A model generated the notes under the pieces. That model made no database searches and was not told the origin of the DNA. It saw nothing but the letters and a program-made list of their open reading frames with translations. A DNA stretch of 64,000 bases. It comes from Mytilus trossulus. Lineage: Eukaryota > Mollusca > Bivalvia > Mytilida > Mytilidae. The position numbers were made by a program, and so were the translations under genes. Where the stretch lies: NCBI RefSeq assembly GCF_036588685.1, contig NC_086376.1, forward strand, positions 10,741,911 to 10,805,910, given 5' to 3'. Numbering within the stretch: position 1 is the stretch's first letter; the number at the start of each line of letters is the position of its first letter. This document shows, piece after piece, positions 1-13,700 of this stretch.

Positions 1-397
1 GTCTTCTCGTAATTGTATGCTGTGAAAGGCTTCATTGGATCATTCCCAAAACTGCATGTCGCTGGTTGTCAGAAAGTCCTGGCATTTACTCAGATGTTAA
101 TTGCAGTTTCTTCACAATAAGTGTTGCGTTTTCATTGGCACTCAGTATACATGTATAAGTAATGTCATTAGTGTATAGAGTCTATTGTCATTAATGTAAA
201 TGCTCTGTACCAAGTCAGGAATATGACACTTGTTATCCATTTTTTAGATGTGTTTTAGATTTTGGTTTTGCCATTTGATCATGGACTTTTGTTTGGAATT
301 TTACCCAGAGTTCAGTGTTTTTTGTGATTTCACTTTTTTTATGCTATCAGTTTAGTATCTGCACTGACAAGTGTCTATATTTTAAGAACATACTAAC

Positions 398-2598
398 ATG
401 TAAAACTTCTATAACAATGTACTTTGTATCTTTGGATTCTGTTTGACTGGAAGACATGTAGTTAATACCCCATTTTACTGGTGTCTTCAGAAATGTATCA
501 TATCCCCAAGTAAGCCATGATGGTCTCTGCTTTACTGGTGATGATCCTGAGTTTGACAACATTTTAATAGTATTTGATCTGTAAAATAAAAATAATGGTA
601 GTATAGATTACAACATTTTGTAAAATGGTTGTAGTTCTTGAGAGTTCTCCACTGATTTACAATAGTTTAATTACGAGAATGTGTCCAAAGTACATGGATG
701 CCCCACTCGCACTATCATTTTCCATGTTCAATGGACCGTGAAAATAGAATAAATATAATTAGGCATTAAAATTAGAAAGATCATATCATAGGGAACATGT
801 GTACTAAGTTTCAAGTTGATTGGACTTCAACTTCATCAAAAACTACCTTGACCAAAAACTTTAACCTGAAACTCGCACTTTAATTTCATGTTCAGTGGAC
901 CGTGAAATTGGGGTCAAAAGTTTAATTTGGCTTTAGAATTAGAAAGATCATATCATAAGGAACATGTGAACTAAAAACTTTAACCTGAAGCGGGACAGAC
1001 AGATGGACAAACGGACGCACAGGCCAGAAAACATAATGCCCTTCTTCTAGCGTAGGTGGGGCATAAAAATAAATAAGAAAGATGTTGGTAGGTACTGAAG
1101 GGACCAGAATTCCCACAGTATTATAAAAAATTCCTAAAGATAACACTACAGTCATGTCTGGTAATTCTGCTCGTCCAATAACTCTAACCCCTTTACTTCC
1201 TTGTGCATCTCTTCCAAAAATACTTTTGCTCTGCGATTTTATTTCAACTTTGAATAAAACCATTTGCTTACATCATCTAAATCAAAGGGAGACAAAGCAA
1301 TTTGAAATACTGTAGAAATTCAAAATAACATATAAATAATAATATTAATTTTGAAGTTTCTATTTCTTCATTATCTTTATCATGTTTAATATATATGATA
1401 AAGTTTGTCACAAACTAACTGTATCATGGTGATTTTTTTTTTTTCGATTTAAAAAGATATAAAATAAAATATTTTGACTCTGACATTCTGAAATAATATT
1501 GTAGGTTAAATTAAAACCAAAAAATACTACTAGTATCCACTTTAAACCTATTGTCAAGGATTTTGGTGTTTCTAAACTACATTCATGACATTTCAAGACT
1601 GAATGATGGCATTTTTTATGACAAGACTATAAACTGTGCTATTGACATTTTGGGTTAACATATCTTATATTTCTATTTCACCAATTTCTTTTTGACTTGA
1701 TTCTATTTTTTTATTATCATCTGGAATTCCTTTTTTAGCCATCTTAGTGGACCATTTCCTAACTTTCATGTTCCCTCCATACATAAAATCTTCTATTTTT
1801 CCTTATGAGAAAGTGATCAAATGTTGCATTTCTATAAGGTTCATTTACTTCATTAATTATTTTTAACAGTAAATACTTATAAAAACACCTATTGTTATTA
1901 TGTAAACATCTATTGAAATGTTTTTGTTGGCATTCAAGGAATTGCTACCATACAAAATGTTGGCATTCAAGGAATTGCTACCATACAAAATGTTGGCATT
2001 CAAGGAAGACACCCTTTTTTTATACATCATCAAATCCTTAGGTGAGGGTCTCATTGGGGTCTAAGCGTGACGTGGGATTGGTGATTTTTTGTAAGAGTGA
2101 CATGTGAAAGTCAAATTATTGTGCCGTGAAAACGAAAATGAAGTCCAGCAGGACACGGGGAAATTATAAAAAAAAATGGGAATCGCTTACATAGTATAAG
2201 CATTATGGAAATCTGACAAAACAGTAAGCGGGATCTTGGATCAGAACCTTCAAATGAAGCCCCCTTAGGAGATGCGATTTATCAGACTGCATCGTATGTA
2301 TTAAGGAAAGAAAACTTTTGCATTCAGGCTTTAAAACAAACCTTAAAAGATCTTCTAACACAACATCAAGGCAAAGTGGGACTTTTCGATCCCTTGAAAA
2401 TTTTATCTGTAAAGAATTTAAATCAATTATGGAAGTAAGACTGCATCGGCTTTCATCCAAAATTAACTGCGACCAAAATGACATTTTTTGTTTCCATGAT
2501 GAGGGATTTAATGATTTCTCTCTGAATGGTGCAAATAACACAGACATTCTCGTGTCATCACTCCATACAGCTGGTAGGTTGGTCGCTTGACTTTCCAT
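398..2598 (-). CDS. CHMP7: CHMP7 (ESCRT-III), 5' exons only; gene continues off the left edge
   Basis: Charged multivesicular body protein 7, which in animals recruits ESCRT-III to the re-forming nuclear envelope and to endosomes. Exon 1 is complement(2342..2598), from an ATG to a donor AG|GTTTGT. Exon 2 is complement(398..578), after an acceptor TTTTACAG, ending before GTTAGT. The phase closes (AG+A gives Arg). Against remembered human CHMP7, exon 1 aligns across the N-terminal winged-helix region: DDTRMSVLFAPFR, KMSFWSQLIL and VPLCLDVVLEDLLR match human ERMSFLFSAFK, KMGFWAPLVL and VPLGLATVLQDLLR. In exon 2, SWLTWGYDTFLKTPVKW matches SWISWGVGVFLLKPLKW. About 145 residues are present; the remaining winged helix and the whole ESCRT-III helical core must lie left of base 1. 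The 1.76-kb intron holds repeats. Identification is from recall of the family. The donor of exon 2 is the least certain boundary. Confidence 0.85.
720..1066. repeat. Dispersed repeat in CHMP7 intron 1
   Basis: Contains two imperfect direct copies of a block with 'ggaccgtgaaa' and 'agaaagatcatatcat', ending in 'gcgggacagacagatggac' and a GCCCCACC-type end on the minus strand. It resembles a very common bivalve dispersed repeat that I remember from mussel transcripts. Open frames across it on the minus strand are not genes. Confidence 0.6.
1925..2008. repeat. 33-bp tandem repeat, about 2.5 copies
   Basis: The unit begins 'tgttggcattcaaggaattg' and recurs at 1925, 1958 and 1991, an exact 33-bp period. 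It lies in CHMP7 intron 1. Confidence 0.9.
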
Positions 2599-4708
2599 TT
2601 TTTAAACCGAAAGTTAAAGCCAGAAAAAAACTCAATGTCAAATAATTTCTTGGTTTCAAAGTTTTAATGTCGCATTTTCAAACGCTTGATTAACGCAGAA
2701 GACTAACCGGAAGTTATGGAAATGACGTGCATTCATGAACTTTTACGATGACTAATATGATACTGTTGACATGAAACACGAACCACTTAAATAATGTACT
2801 CCATAAGAAGATGGTTATTTAGACCAAAGGTTTCGTATCGTTTCATAATGTTCACACATAGTATGGTAAACACTGATATTGACAAGAAAACAAGATTCCA
2901 GATATATCGTATCTCTTTGTCGGGTTTTGTCGTGGCTTTGTCTTCAGGTGTTGTTTATGTTTTCTAGCATATCCTGTTTCAAAACACTCCTTTGTACTTT
3001 CTGTTCATTATCACGTTATACAATTAATTCATTTTTATTACTTATGAGATAATGTGTCTAAAATTTAATATGAGGCAGGCATTACCTGTGGATGGGGAAG
3101 AAACTATGAAAAAAATTTTATAAATCAAACGATTCCAAATCAAACATGTTAAAAAGAGAAAAGGAAATACTGTAACGTTTCCGATTTTGGTTCTGTTGTT
3201 AGGAATTTTATGTTGTGACTTTAACAGTTATTTAAGTTTTGACATCATATTCAATGTAAACAAAGAAACACTGTCATCAGGTAACATTTTTTTTTATAAC
3301 AAACAATTTATTTAATGAATTAGTATTGAGTTCCTGTCTTAGACTGATAAATATACATTTTATTCAGAGTCTCATGCAAACAAGACAAGAAACAAAAGTA
3401 GATTTCTGCGCAGATCCGGAAATTCAAAAAGGAGACAAATTTATGTCTTTTGAACAATTTTTAGTTCATTAGTACAAGGAAAAATTAGGGAAATTTTCCT
3501 GATTTTTTTTTTCTTTATTGAATTTTCTATCGTAACAAGGGACTTCCTCCCATATTATTCTGTACATCGTCATTCACAAATCTAAGCTTTAACATGTTTA
3601 AAACATTTTCACTTATATGAAGTTCTTTGTTTTCGCCTAAGTCAGTCCATCCTAAGTTGATCTGAACCAGCCCATAATAAAATAATGAATAATTTTTAAT
3701 ATGATGCAGGCATTACCTGTGGAACGCAGTCACTAATTAGGGACAAGAAGACTATTTTATGACACAAAAACATTTTTTTTTTTATTAAGATTACTTGTTC
3801 CAATGAATAGCATAATAGAAAGCAAATTTATAAATCAATTATTAATTTTTCTAGTGTTTTAGAACAATAATATATTTATCTTATAATTTGTTTTTAAAAC
3901 TCTGTTTGTACAACATGTACAATATAAAATAAATTGTCATTTTTTTTCATCATTTTATTTTGTGTATTGCCTCATTAAATGCTATTTATCATGTTGATGC
4001 ATAGGTAAATTTTTATTGAAGATTGGAGTAAATTAATGAAAATTTTGAGTTTTCACTATTTACAATGATTGTATATTCTGGCGCTCGTCTGGCATGTATA
4101 ATTGTTTAGTCTGACACGTATTCAAAGTTAAAGGTGTTGATTGAATGTTATTATAGCAATAAAACTAATGGACACACGCCTCTATATTTATCTTCATTTG
4201 TTTATCCAAACTGTTGATACCATAGACCACAAAATTAATCAAAACCTTAAACTCGTGGTATAAACATTGAGGTACAAATTCAGAGCAATTGAAATACATT
4301 GTACACATGTTTTTATCCTGAAAGTAGAAAAATGCTTGTTAATTCTTAAACCGGTTGGACCATCATCCCCAAATTCAATCTCAACCTTCCTTTTTAATTT
4401 CAAAGAGATCCATTCACGTAAATATTCTTATTCTTATATTAGATAAAAATTAAATGTGTATAATGTTTATTTGAAATTAGTAATCTTAATCATACCACAT
4501 ACATGTATCCTGATATTTTTATAAAGAAAATGTAAATATATACATATGTTGATACAATTTTGTGATTTCACTACTTTTCATTCAGGCTAATGTACACGAT
4601 GTACTGGCATTCAGGAAATTCAAGGAATAACCATAAAAGTTGTGTTTGCCATATGCATCTACATGTATATCAAGTGTTATTTTGATTTTAAATGTTTTTT
4701 TTTTTTAG
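2599..4708. other. Divergent intergenic region between CHMP7 and LST2
   Basis: AT-rich DNA upstream of the CHMP7 start and the first recognised LST2 exon. It probably holds the CHMP7 promoter and 5' UTR. I looked here for the short conserved LST2 N-terminal exon (an M..FRKWLYKPK-like peptide) and did not find it. There is no other credible gene. Confidence 0.5.
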
Positions 4709-7700
4709 AAAACTGATGCAGCCCTGTTAGCCAAATTTTATTTCACTGATGAAGAGTTGAACTTGGTTGCTGCAGAATTAGATAGTTTTGATGGTCGAAA
4801 AGATCCGGAGAGATGTACAGCTCTAGTGACAAAGTTGAGGTCCTGTCAGGACAAAGTATTGAATGTTATAGAGAAAATAATCTTAGATGCCATACCAACA
4901 CTTAAAGCTAACCGTGATTTCAGGGTTAAGTTTCCAGATGATGTCCTGCAAGAAAGTTTGGCAGGACAGTTGTGGTTTGGAGCTGAGGTTAGTACAGAAT
5001 GAAATATTCATTGCTTTAATAAAGGTAAAGACATATTAGTTTCGGCACATGCTATAATGTGAAATTCTATCTGAAATAATTTTCTTATAGAATATGGTAA
5101 AAAAAAAGATGGGATACAATCATACAACATGTATATCTCAGTGTTCCAGCTAGGATTTCAAAAGGGCAGGGTGCCAATCCTGAAAAAGGGCATTTAACGC
5201 GTGCTATGATAATATGAAAAGGGCATATTTTAATAATTTAAAAGACATTCTTTTTATTTCACCGAAAACAAGTAAAACAATGTCTTAAACCAGTTTATTA
5301 ATATGGTTTTCAACTTCCTGTCATTACGTTTCCTAAATGAAACTACAGTAAACATTGCCCAAGTTGTTGTTTACACATTTCTTCAAAGATAATTGCCGAC
5401 TGACCGATTCTATTTGAATGAATTAATGTTTATGATCATTAATGACCCATCCGATAAACGGATTACCTATAACAACAGATTGCGACACCAGTTGTAACCG
5501 TTGATTAGCTTGGTGTCATAAGCAAAGTCATAAACTTTCCCCAGGTAAAATTTAGTAATTAGCGTATCATATCAATACGAACAAATTAATATACAATCGA
5601 TCTTAAAAAAAGGCAGGGCGCCCTGGAAACTGTAAAAAGGGCACAGGGCTGCCCTTGGGAAAGGGCGGGCACCACACCCTCTGAAAACGGCCTAGCTGGA
5701 ACACTGTATCTTCTATTACCTTAGCTGTATTTGACAAAACTTTTAGGAATTTTTGGTCCTCAGTGCTCTTCAACTTCATACTTTATTTGGCCTTTTTTTA
5801 TTTGAGCCTCACTGATGAGTCAATTGCAGGCGAAACATGTGTCTGGCGCAAATACACAAAATTTCAATACTGTTATCTATGATGAGTTTATTTCTAAATA
5901 TAAGCATGATAAGATTGTTTTCAAAAATTTATTTTTCACCAGGATATATGAGATTATTTGGTAGAAAATGTAACACTTCAAACTTACTACACATGCTACA
6001 TATCTATGGTTAAATTTTGGTAACTTGTGGTTTAAGATTGTTGTTTAATGGCATTTATTCCATGTCTTTTTAACTTGGTATAATGTAGTCTTTCAATAAA
6101 TGATATCTAATGCAGATAATCAACCATCAACTTTGAATTGTTTTACAGTGCCTTGCTGCTGGTTCCAGTATAATGAACAGGGAACTAGAGAGTGCCAGTA
6201 TGAGACCACTTGCCCGTGCCTTAACTAAAAACCTAGACAGATTAAGATCATTACTAAGAGAACAATGTTTGCGTAGTTATTCTTATAATGAAAGGGTAAG
6301 AAGGTTGTTTCTTGGCTGACACATAGTTTAACTCAAATGATAAGGATTAAAAACAATATTATTTTATATAATTTTTCACAAAATTTGAACTTTAATTTTA
6401 GACTTTCTTTTATATTATTGATAGGGTGGCTTTTTATTTGTTTAATGTCCATGTTGAGGACAATCTATCTTATTGCTTATAATCAGTCGAATATTTAAGT
6501 AGACAAGACATATCTCTGTGTTTACAGTTTATAAATTAGATGATATTTTTTTTCAGATTAAAGAAGCTTTGGTGATTTTTGATAAATTGTTTGCAGAATT
6601 TGAATACAGGTAATACATTAGTAATAATCTTGTCATATAAGTAACATTATACTTGTGAAATAAACAAAAGTAACAACAACAATAAAATAACTGAGTTGAA
6701 CAGACACATATCTATATATATATAAACGAGTCTAAGGCCAGGATTTTTTAATTTGTTGGTTTACTGATCCGCCTACCCGATTTTGCCGATTTCCAGAATA
6801 AAAATAAAATTGGCTTTTCAGGCTTTTTTATTCTCGCCGACCCTTACAAATGCATTATCCCTGGAAAAAAATTAAAATATCCTTTTCTCATGAAATGAAA
6901 TGCATTAATCTCTACAGAAGTGATGACACTTTCTGTTGTGAAAAAAATAAACTTCCAGTTTACGTTTCTAAAAATAGACAAATCAATTATTAATTACCTT
7001 GAAATGTCGTTTGCGCAAATAATTTTGCGGAACGAAACTTGTGTTTAAAACTAATTACACAATAAGTTCATTTCTCTTATTTGTCATCAGTCCGTAAATT
7101 GCATGTTCTCATAGAAATAGACTTGTCCAAATGTGGACCGATGGAAGTTCAAGACATCAAGTTAAAGTACTGAATTTTAACAAATCATTTGATATTTTCT
7201 TGTTTCATAGATAATAAAAAAAATTTCGTCCATTTGGGTAAAAAACAGGAATGCATGACAACAAATTTTTAGACCTGATATTCTTGTTTTTCCAGTGGAC
7301 GAGTCTATTACGTTTTTCACACGTGTGTTGAAACTTATTTTTGTACGACGTTTTTACAATTTTTTCTTTATCAGTTTTCGTGCTTATGATTATTTACCAA
7401 GTTTTAATTAAGAGCTACTGTCATGAATCTGGTATTCTTGTTTGTGAAATAACGATTTAATTTAGTCTTTGTCCATGTACCCCTCTTTTTTTTACGGGAA
7501 ATTATTAGACAGTCATGCGATGTTGGCAGATGTTTACAGTTGAGCAATAATATTTCATCAAACTAAAATTTAAGAATGATGACAAAATAGTATGACAAAC
7601 ATATTATTAGATAGGAGAAATATATTTTTCTTTTGCATATATCTGTTTTCTGTCTTGAAAGATTTTTTTTGATTTTTTTTCCCGACCGACCGACCTGACT

Positions 7701-10700
7701 TTTTCATGGTGAAAATCCGTAAACCAACAAATTAAAAAACTGTGGCCTAAACATCAATCCAACAATGTTAGATCTGTAAATTTGTGAAAGTGGTTCTTCC
7801 CTCGCCGGGATTCGAACCCATGGTACTGTGATATCGTGACACCAAATCGCCTGCACTGCAGCCGTCCCGCTAGACCACACGACCACCTGGGCTTCACAAA
7901 GTAAAGCTTTCGGTGGGCATGTGTTACCTTTCCACGTCAGTTTTAATCTAGCAGCGTACTACAGTACATGATATATAAGGCATGTAGATGTTATTGTTAC
8001 AGATCAGCTAAATTATCTATAGTAAAGGATCCTACAAGTTAATGTAAGATACAGTCACAGAAAATATTTATATTCATAAGTACGTCTGAGTCAGTGACAA
8101 CTCTACAACAGATTGATCCATCGGATCGCCATCAATGATGGTGATACATGGCTGTGTACATAATGTATATACAACTCGTCTAAACATCAATCCAACAATG
8201 TTAGATCTGTAAATTTGCTTTCGCAAATTTTTGGTTCTTCCCTCACCGTGATTCGAACCCATGGTACTGTGATATCGTGACACCAAATCGCCTGCACTGC
8301 AGCCGTCCCGCTAGACCACACGACCACCTGGGCTTTACAAAGTAAAGCTTTCGGTGGGCATGTGTTACCTTTCCACGTCAGTTTTAATCTAGCAGCGTAC
8401 TACAGTACATGATATATAAGGCATGTAGATGTTATTGTTAGAGATCAGCTAAATTATCTATAGTAAAGGATTTACAAGTTCATGTAAGATACAGTCACAG
8501 AAAATAATTATATAATAATAATATATATATATATATATATAAACGAGTCTAAATTGAAAACTAAGTTCAAACCTATGATTGCGTTGGATAAAAACTGCAA
8601 TTTTTATACGTGTGGCCCTTTATAGCTTGTTGTTCGGTGTGAGCCAAGGCTCCGTGTTAGAGGCCGTACTTTAACCTATAATGGTTTACTTTTTAAATTG
8701 TTATTTGGATGGAGAGTTGTCTCATTGGCACTCACACCACATCTTCCTATTTCTATGTAAAACAATTTCGTTGTAGAAGGGTCTAAAGACAGCACAAAAA
8801 AACATTTTCCAAAAGACCAAAAAAGTGAAAAAGTATATTTAAACAAAACGCATTTGACTAACAGGTTGAACAACTGATGTTCTTTAACCCTGCTGACTGC
8901 CATTGGCGATTGCCAAATACAATTGATCACAAGATGTAACAAAAAGGATACAAGTAAAACTAAGAGTCTCCTGTCCTCAGCTCTAAAGATTGTTTTATAA
9001 AGGAACTTCTATTTTTAGCTCACCGGACCCGAAGGGCCAAGTGAGCTTTTCTCATCACTTGGCGTCCCTCGTCTGTCGTCCTTCGTTAACTTTTACAAAA
9101 ATCTTCTCCTCTGAAACTACTGGGCCAAATTCAACCAAACTTGGCCACAATCATCATTGATGTATCTAGTTTAAAAATTTGTGTTTTTTTAACCCGGCCA
9201 ACCAACCAAGATGGCCGCCTTGGCTAAAAATAGAACATAGGGGTAAAATGCAGTTTTTGGCTTATAACTCAAAAACCAAAGCATTTAGAGCAAATCTGAC
9301 ATGGGGTAAATTGTTGATCAGGTCAAGATCTATCTGCCCTGAAATTTTCAGATGAATCAGACAACCCATTGTTGGGTTGCTGCCCCTAAATTGGTAATTT
9401 TAAGGAAATTTTACTGTTTTTGGTTATTATCTTGAATATTATTATAGATGGAGATAAACTGTAAACAGCAATAATGTTCAGCAAAGTAAGATTTACAAAT
9501 TAGTCACCATGACCAAAATGGTCAGTTGACCCCTTTAGGAGTTATTGCCTTTTATAGTAAATTTTTAACCATTTTTCGTAAATCTTCATGATCTTTTACA
9601 AAAATCTTCTCCTCTGAAACTACCAAGCCAAATTAATCCAAACTTGGCCACAATCATCATTGATGTATCTATTTTAAAATTTGTGTTTTTTGACCTAGCC
9701 AACCAACCAAGATGGCCGCCACGGCTAAAAATAGAACATGGAGGTTAAATGCAGTTTTTGGTTATTACTCAAAAACCAAAGCATTTAGAGCAAATCTGAC
9801 ATGGGGTAAAATTGTTTATCTGGTCAAGATCTATCTACCCTGAAATTTTTAGATGAATCGGACAACTTGTTGTTAGGTTGCTGCCCCTAAATTGGTAATT
9901 TTAAGGACATTTTGCTGTTTTTGGTTATTATCTTGAATATTATTGTAGATAGAGATAAACTGTAAACAGCAATAATGTACAGCAATTTAAGACTCAAAAA
10001 TAAGTCAAAATGACCAAAATGGTCATTTGACCCCCTAAGAAGTTATTGTCCTTTATAATCAATTTTTAACAATTTTCATAAAATTTGTAAATTTTTACTA
10101 ACATTTTCCACTGAAACTACATGGACAAGTTTATTATAGATGGAGATAATTGTGAGCAGTAAGAATGTTCAGTAAAGGAAGATGTACAAACATATCACAA
10201 TCACCTAAACACAATTTTGTCATGAACTGTCTGCTTCCTTTGATTAATTCACATATGCCAAGGTGAGCGACACAGGCTCTTTAGAGCCTCTAGTTTAAGT
10301 ATCAGATAGATTTGGAAACATAGGATTATGCCATTTTATTAAAAAGTTTTATACGAAAAACATTATTAATTTGACAGTAGAGGAGAAAGTGATTTTCATC
10401 TTCTAAGGTTTTACAAGTTGGACATGTTCTATTGTCTCGAGGTATTTTTAGATATCTGCCCTTCTCAATGAGCAAATTATGGTCACTAATTCTAATTTTT
10501 GTGAATAAATGTCTAGTTTCAAAATTTGGATATCTTAGATAAAATTCTTGGTCTTGTTTGACTTTAATATTTTTATAAAGAAAAAGTTTGTTATTTTCGT
10601 TCAAACTGTTTATTTTATTTTCCAGTAGTTCTGAATAAAATTTGCTTGTTATATTCTTAATCCAAGTCTTTAGTTTGTTTACTTTTTCCATATCTTGACA

Positions 10701-13700
10701 GGACATTATTTTTGTGTATATCAAAAGACAATACATTGTAGTTATGTTAGTACTATGTAATATGTAGTCTTTTTATTACATTGTAGTTATGTATGTCTAC
10801 TGTAAAGTGTTTATTACATTGTAGATATGTTAGTACTATGTAATATGTAGTATTTTTATTACATTGTAGTTATGTTAGTACTATGTAGTCTGTTTATTAC
10901 ATTATAGTTATGTTAGTACTATGGTACCAGTGAAGAGTAAGAAGGAGTATGACCTTCTCCAGGAGATCACTGTTCTGTTCTCTGAAACAGTTCAGAGGTA
11001 AGGAAACTACATCATAGTTGTAAGATTTTAAAGATAATAACTCTTTTCTTTAGACCACATACAATGTAACTGTACTTCTCAAAGAATTGGAAAGAAATAT
11101 TTATTCAGATTAAGATGATTTTAAAACACTTAATTATTTTCCCCCTGGATAACTGAATAATAGCAGAAACTTTTCATGAAAAATCTGGTGTGAAAACCAT
11201 ATGGCATATCTGGTATGTCAGTCTTTAACATGTTTAATGGTTCCATAAATTTGTGGCAAACAAGTTATAATTTTATAACCTGTTTTGATAAAGTTTTATA
11301 TAATTATAATTCAAATTATTAAGAAAATTACCTTTCTTTCATAGGAATTAAGCATTTGACAAAAAAAAAACTGATCACAAGATACTTTGACATATATGTA
11401 TAATGATCCTGTTTTCAGGGCATTAAAGATAAAGTTATTAACTCAGGACCAGATAGATGATTGTGATCCAGCTTTAATGTTTACAATACCAAGGCTAGCA
11501 ATGGTTTGGTAGGTACCTGGGTATTAAATCCACACTTCAATGTTCTTCTCCAGAATTTTACAATAGCATCCTAAAATATTGGAAATATATGCACATAATA
11601 TCTTTTTGAAAGATTAATTTCTTGTAGTATCAGATAACAAAAATATTAACAATAGAGTACCATGATGCTAAAATGTCCTAGAAGAAAAAGCACATATTGT
11701 TTGAAAAAAATATTAACATGACTAACAGACATCCGATAAAAAAATAAAAGACAAAACTTCCAAATGGTGATCTACAAAACATTATACACTAAATTCAAAT
11801 GTTGCAATACCAACCCCACCAAAGTTTTTAGTGATTTATATATGGTAGATGTTTATCAAGAATATTATTTTATTAACACATGAACATATTAAACTCATTT
11901 ACTCACGATTGTGCAGTATCCTGTTCTCTTTGTCTAGCCACAATTATTGTATGAATAACACAGACTGATTGTTTTCAGTGGGCTACTTATTTATCCTAAT
12001 GGACCATTGAATCCTATATGTGATCGATTGGAAATGTCAGAAATGTTCAGACCATTCCAGACTTTGTTGATAAAAATAAAGTAAGTAGTCCTTTTACTGT
12101 CCATGTTTTACTTTTAAGGAGGTGTTACGATAAAAGCACATTTTTTTGGCATCAAATTTTCAAAAGTAGTAAAAATTCTTTGAAGTTTTTTATGATGATT
12201 TTATTGAATAATGATTGGAATTTAGAAATGTCAGTTGAAGTGTCAGGAACTTAATGAAATTTGCTTATTTTTCCTAAAATATCCATTTTACACAGAATTT
12301 TTGTCCAAATTTCACAGAATTAGATATGAGCCATAAACCTTACTCTACAGGTGATTTGTTGATTGCTTAACACCCAATGGGAATTATTTCATGCATGTTC
12401 AGAAGGAGAACAAATTTGCATAAAAGAAAAGAATTTTTATCTTTGCAATCACCATTGCATTAGACATCTCGTGGCAAATTGCCAATATATCTGCTTAGAG
12501 TAAGATTTTGCTTTTATTCAAATATTGATATAAATAAGATCTCATAAAATATCTGACTAAATAAAAGTGTGCTTCTTGATGTCAAACTTCATTGTCTTAT
12601 GGTGAATTGTGGTTACATTTTGGCAAAGTACAGATCAACATCTGTGGAATGTATAATTTCCTGAGCCAATTGAAACATTTATTTATTTGCTATTCATAGA
12701 TACAATAATGCATATACAGTCTGAAGAAACAAGAGTAAAATGAGGGTAACAAACACAACTTTTATACACTTATGAGATACAAACCCAGCACCAGAATAGT
12801 AAAAAGAACAAATTTTTATTTTTTTTAGAGAATTATTACAGACACTGTCACCACAGGAGCTAGCATCATTAGAAAAATCCTTATGTACAAATGAACCTGT
12901 TGAGAAAGTCATACCTAAAACTACATTGGTGAGCCAGAACTCTCAAACAGATCCTGGATTTGAAGATAGTACAGAAGAGGCTGACAACAATGCAGATATC
13001 ACTGTCACTTTGGAAAAAACTTTGGACAATAAGTCCAATGAAACATTAGACAAAATAAGCCAGCTAGATGAATCTCAGCAAACTTTGTCACCAAGTGATG
13101 ATAGGAATTTTGTTTCACATTTAAATAAATCTGAAAGTCGTGACTCAGGACTACAAAGTGAGAATACCAGTACCTCTGGCACAGTTTCTTGTGGGGTTGT
13201 CTCCCCTGATGAAGAAAATAGTTTTGTGGGAACTAATGAAGTTTTGGACGATACAAACAGTGCAACACCCAAAGAGGTGGACATCTGTGATAATGAAACT
13301 ATTGCTGTGGTTACAAATAGTACTCACAGCACAGAATCTTTAGGAGATAATAATATTTGTGATACTACCGATGCAGAAAATATTCATGACATATGTCTTT
13401 CAATAATTAATGATATAGTAAATATTTGTGCAGGGCAGCCTTCTAATGACTTAAATTCTGAAATTCCACAAATGGCATCTTATAATTTGTGTTCAGACTG
13501 TGATAAACAAACCGAGGATTTAAATTCAGCGTCAAAACTTGAAAATAGAAAACAGACTGAAAATCAGGCCGATATAAAAGTAACATCTGATTCAAAAAAT
13601 TTACCGGAAACAGAAAATTATCCCAGTGAACAAGGTTGTAGTAATGTTTCTCCATCTGAGGCATCTAAAAGTGACAAAAAACAGGGATCTGATCCACCTC

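Noticed and set aside
922-1263. 113-codon minus-strand frame in CHMP7 intron
   Set aside because: About half of it reads through a dispersed repeat; no domain or splice consistency.
2318-2590. 90-codon plus-strand frame
   Set aside because: It is the antisense shadow of CHMP7 exon 1, which has clear family similarity on the minus strand.
7790-7895. tRNA gene on the minus strand
   Set aside because: A and B boxes are present but too far apart for a cloverleaf, and the sequence is repeated with a long tail, so it is a SINE.
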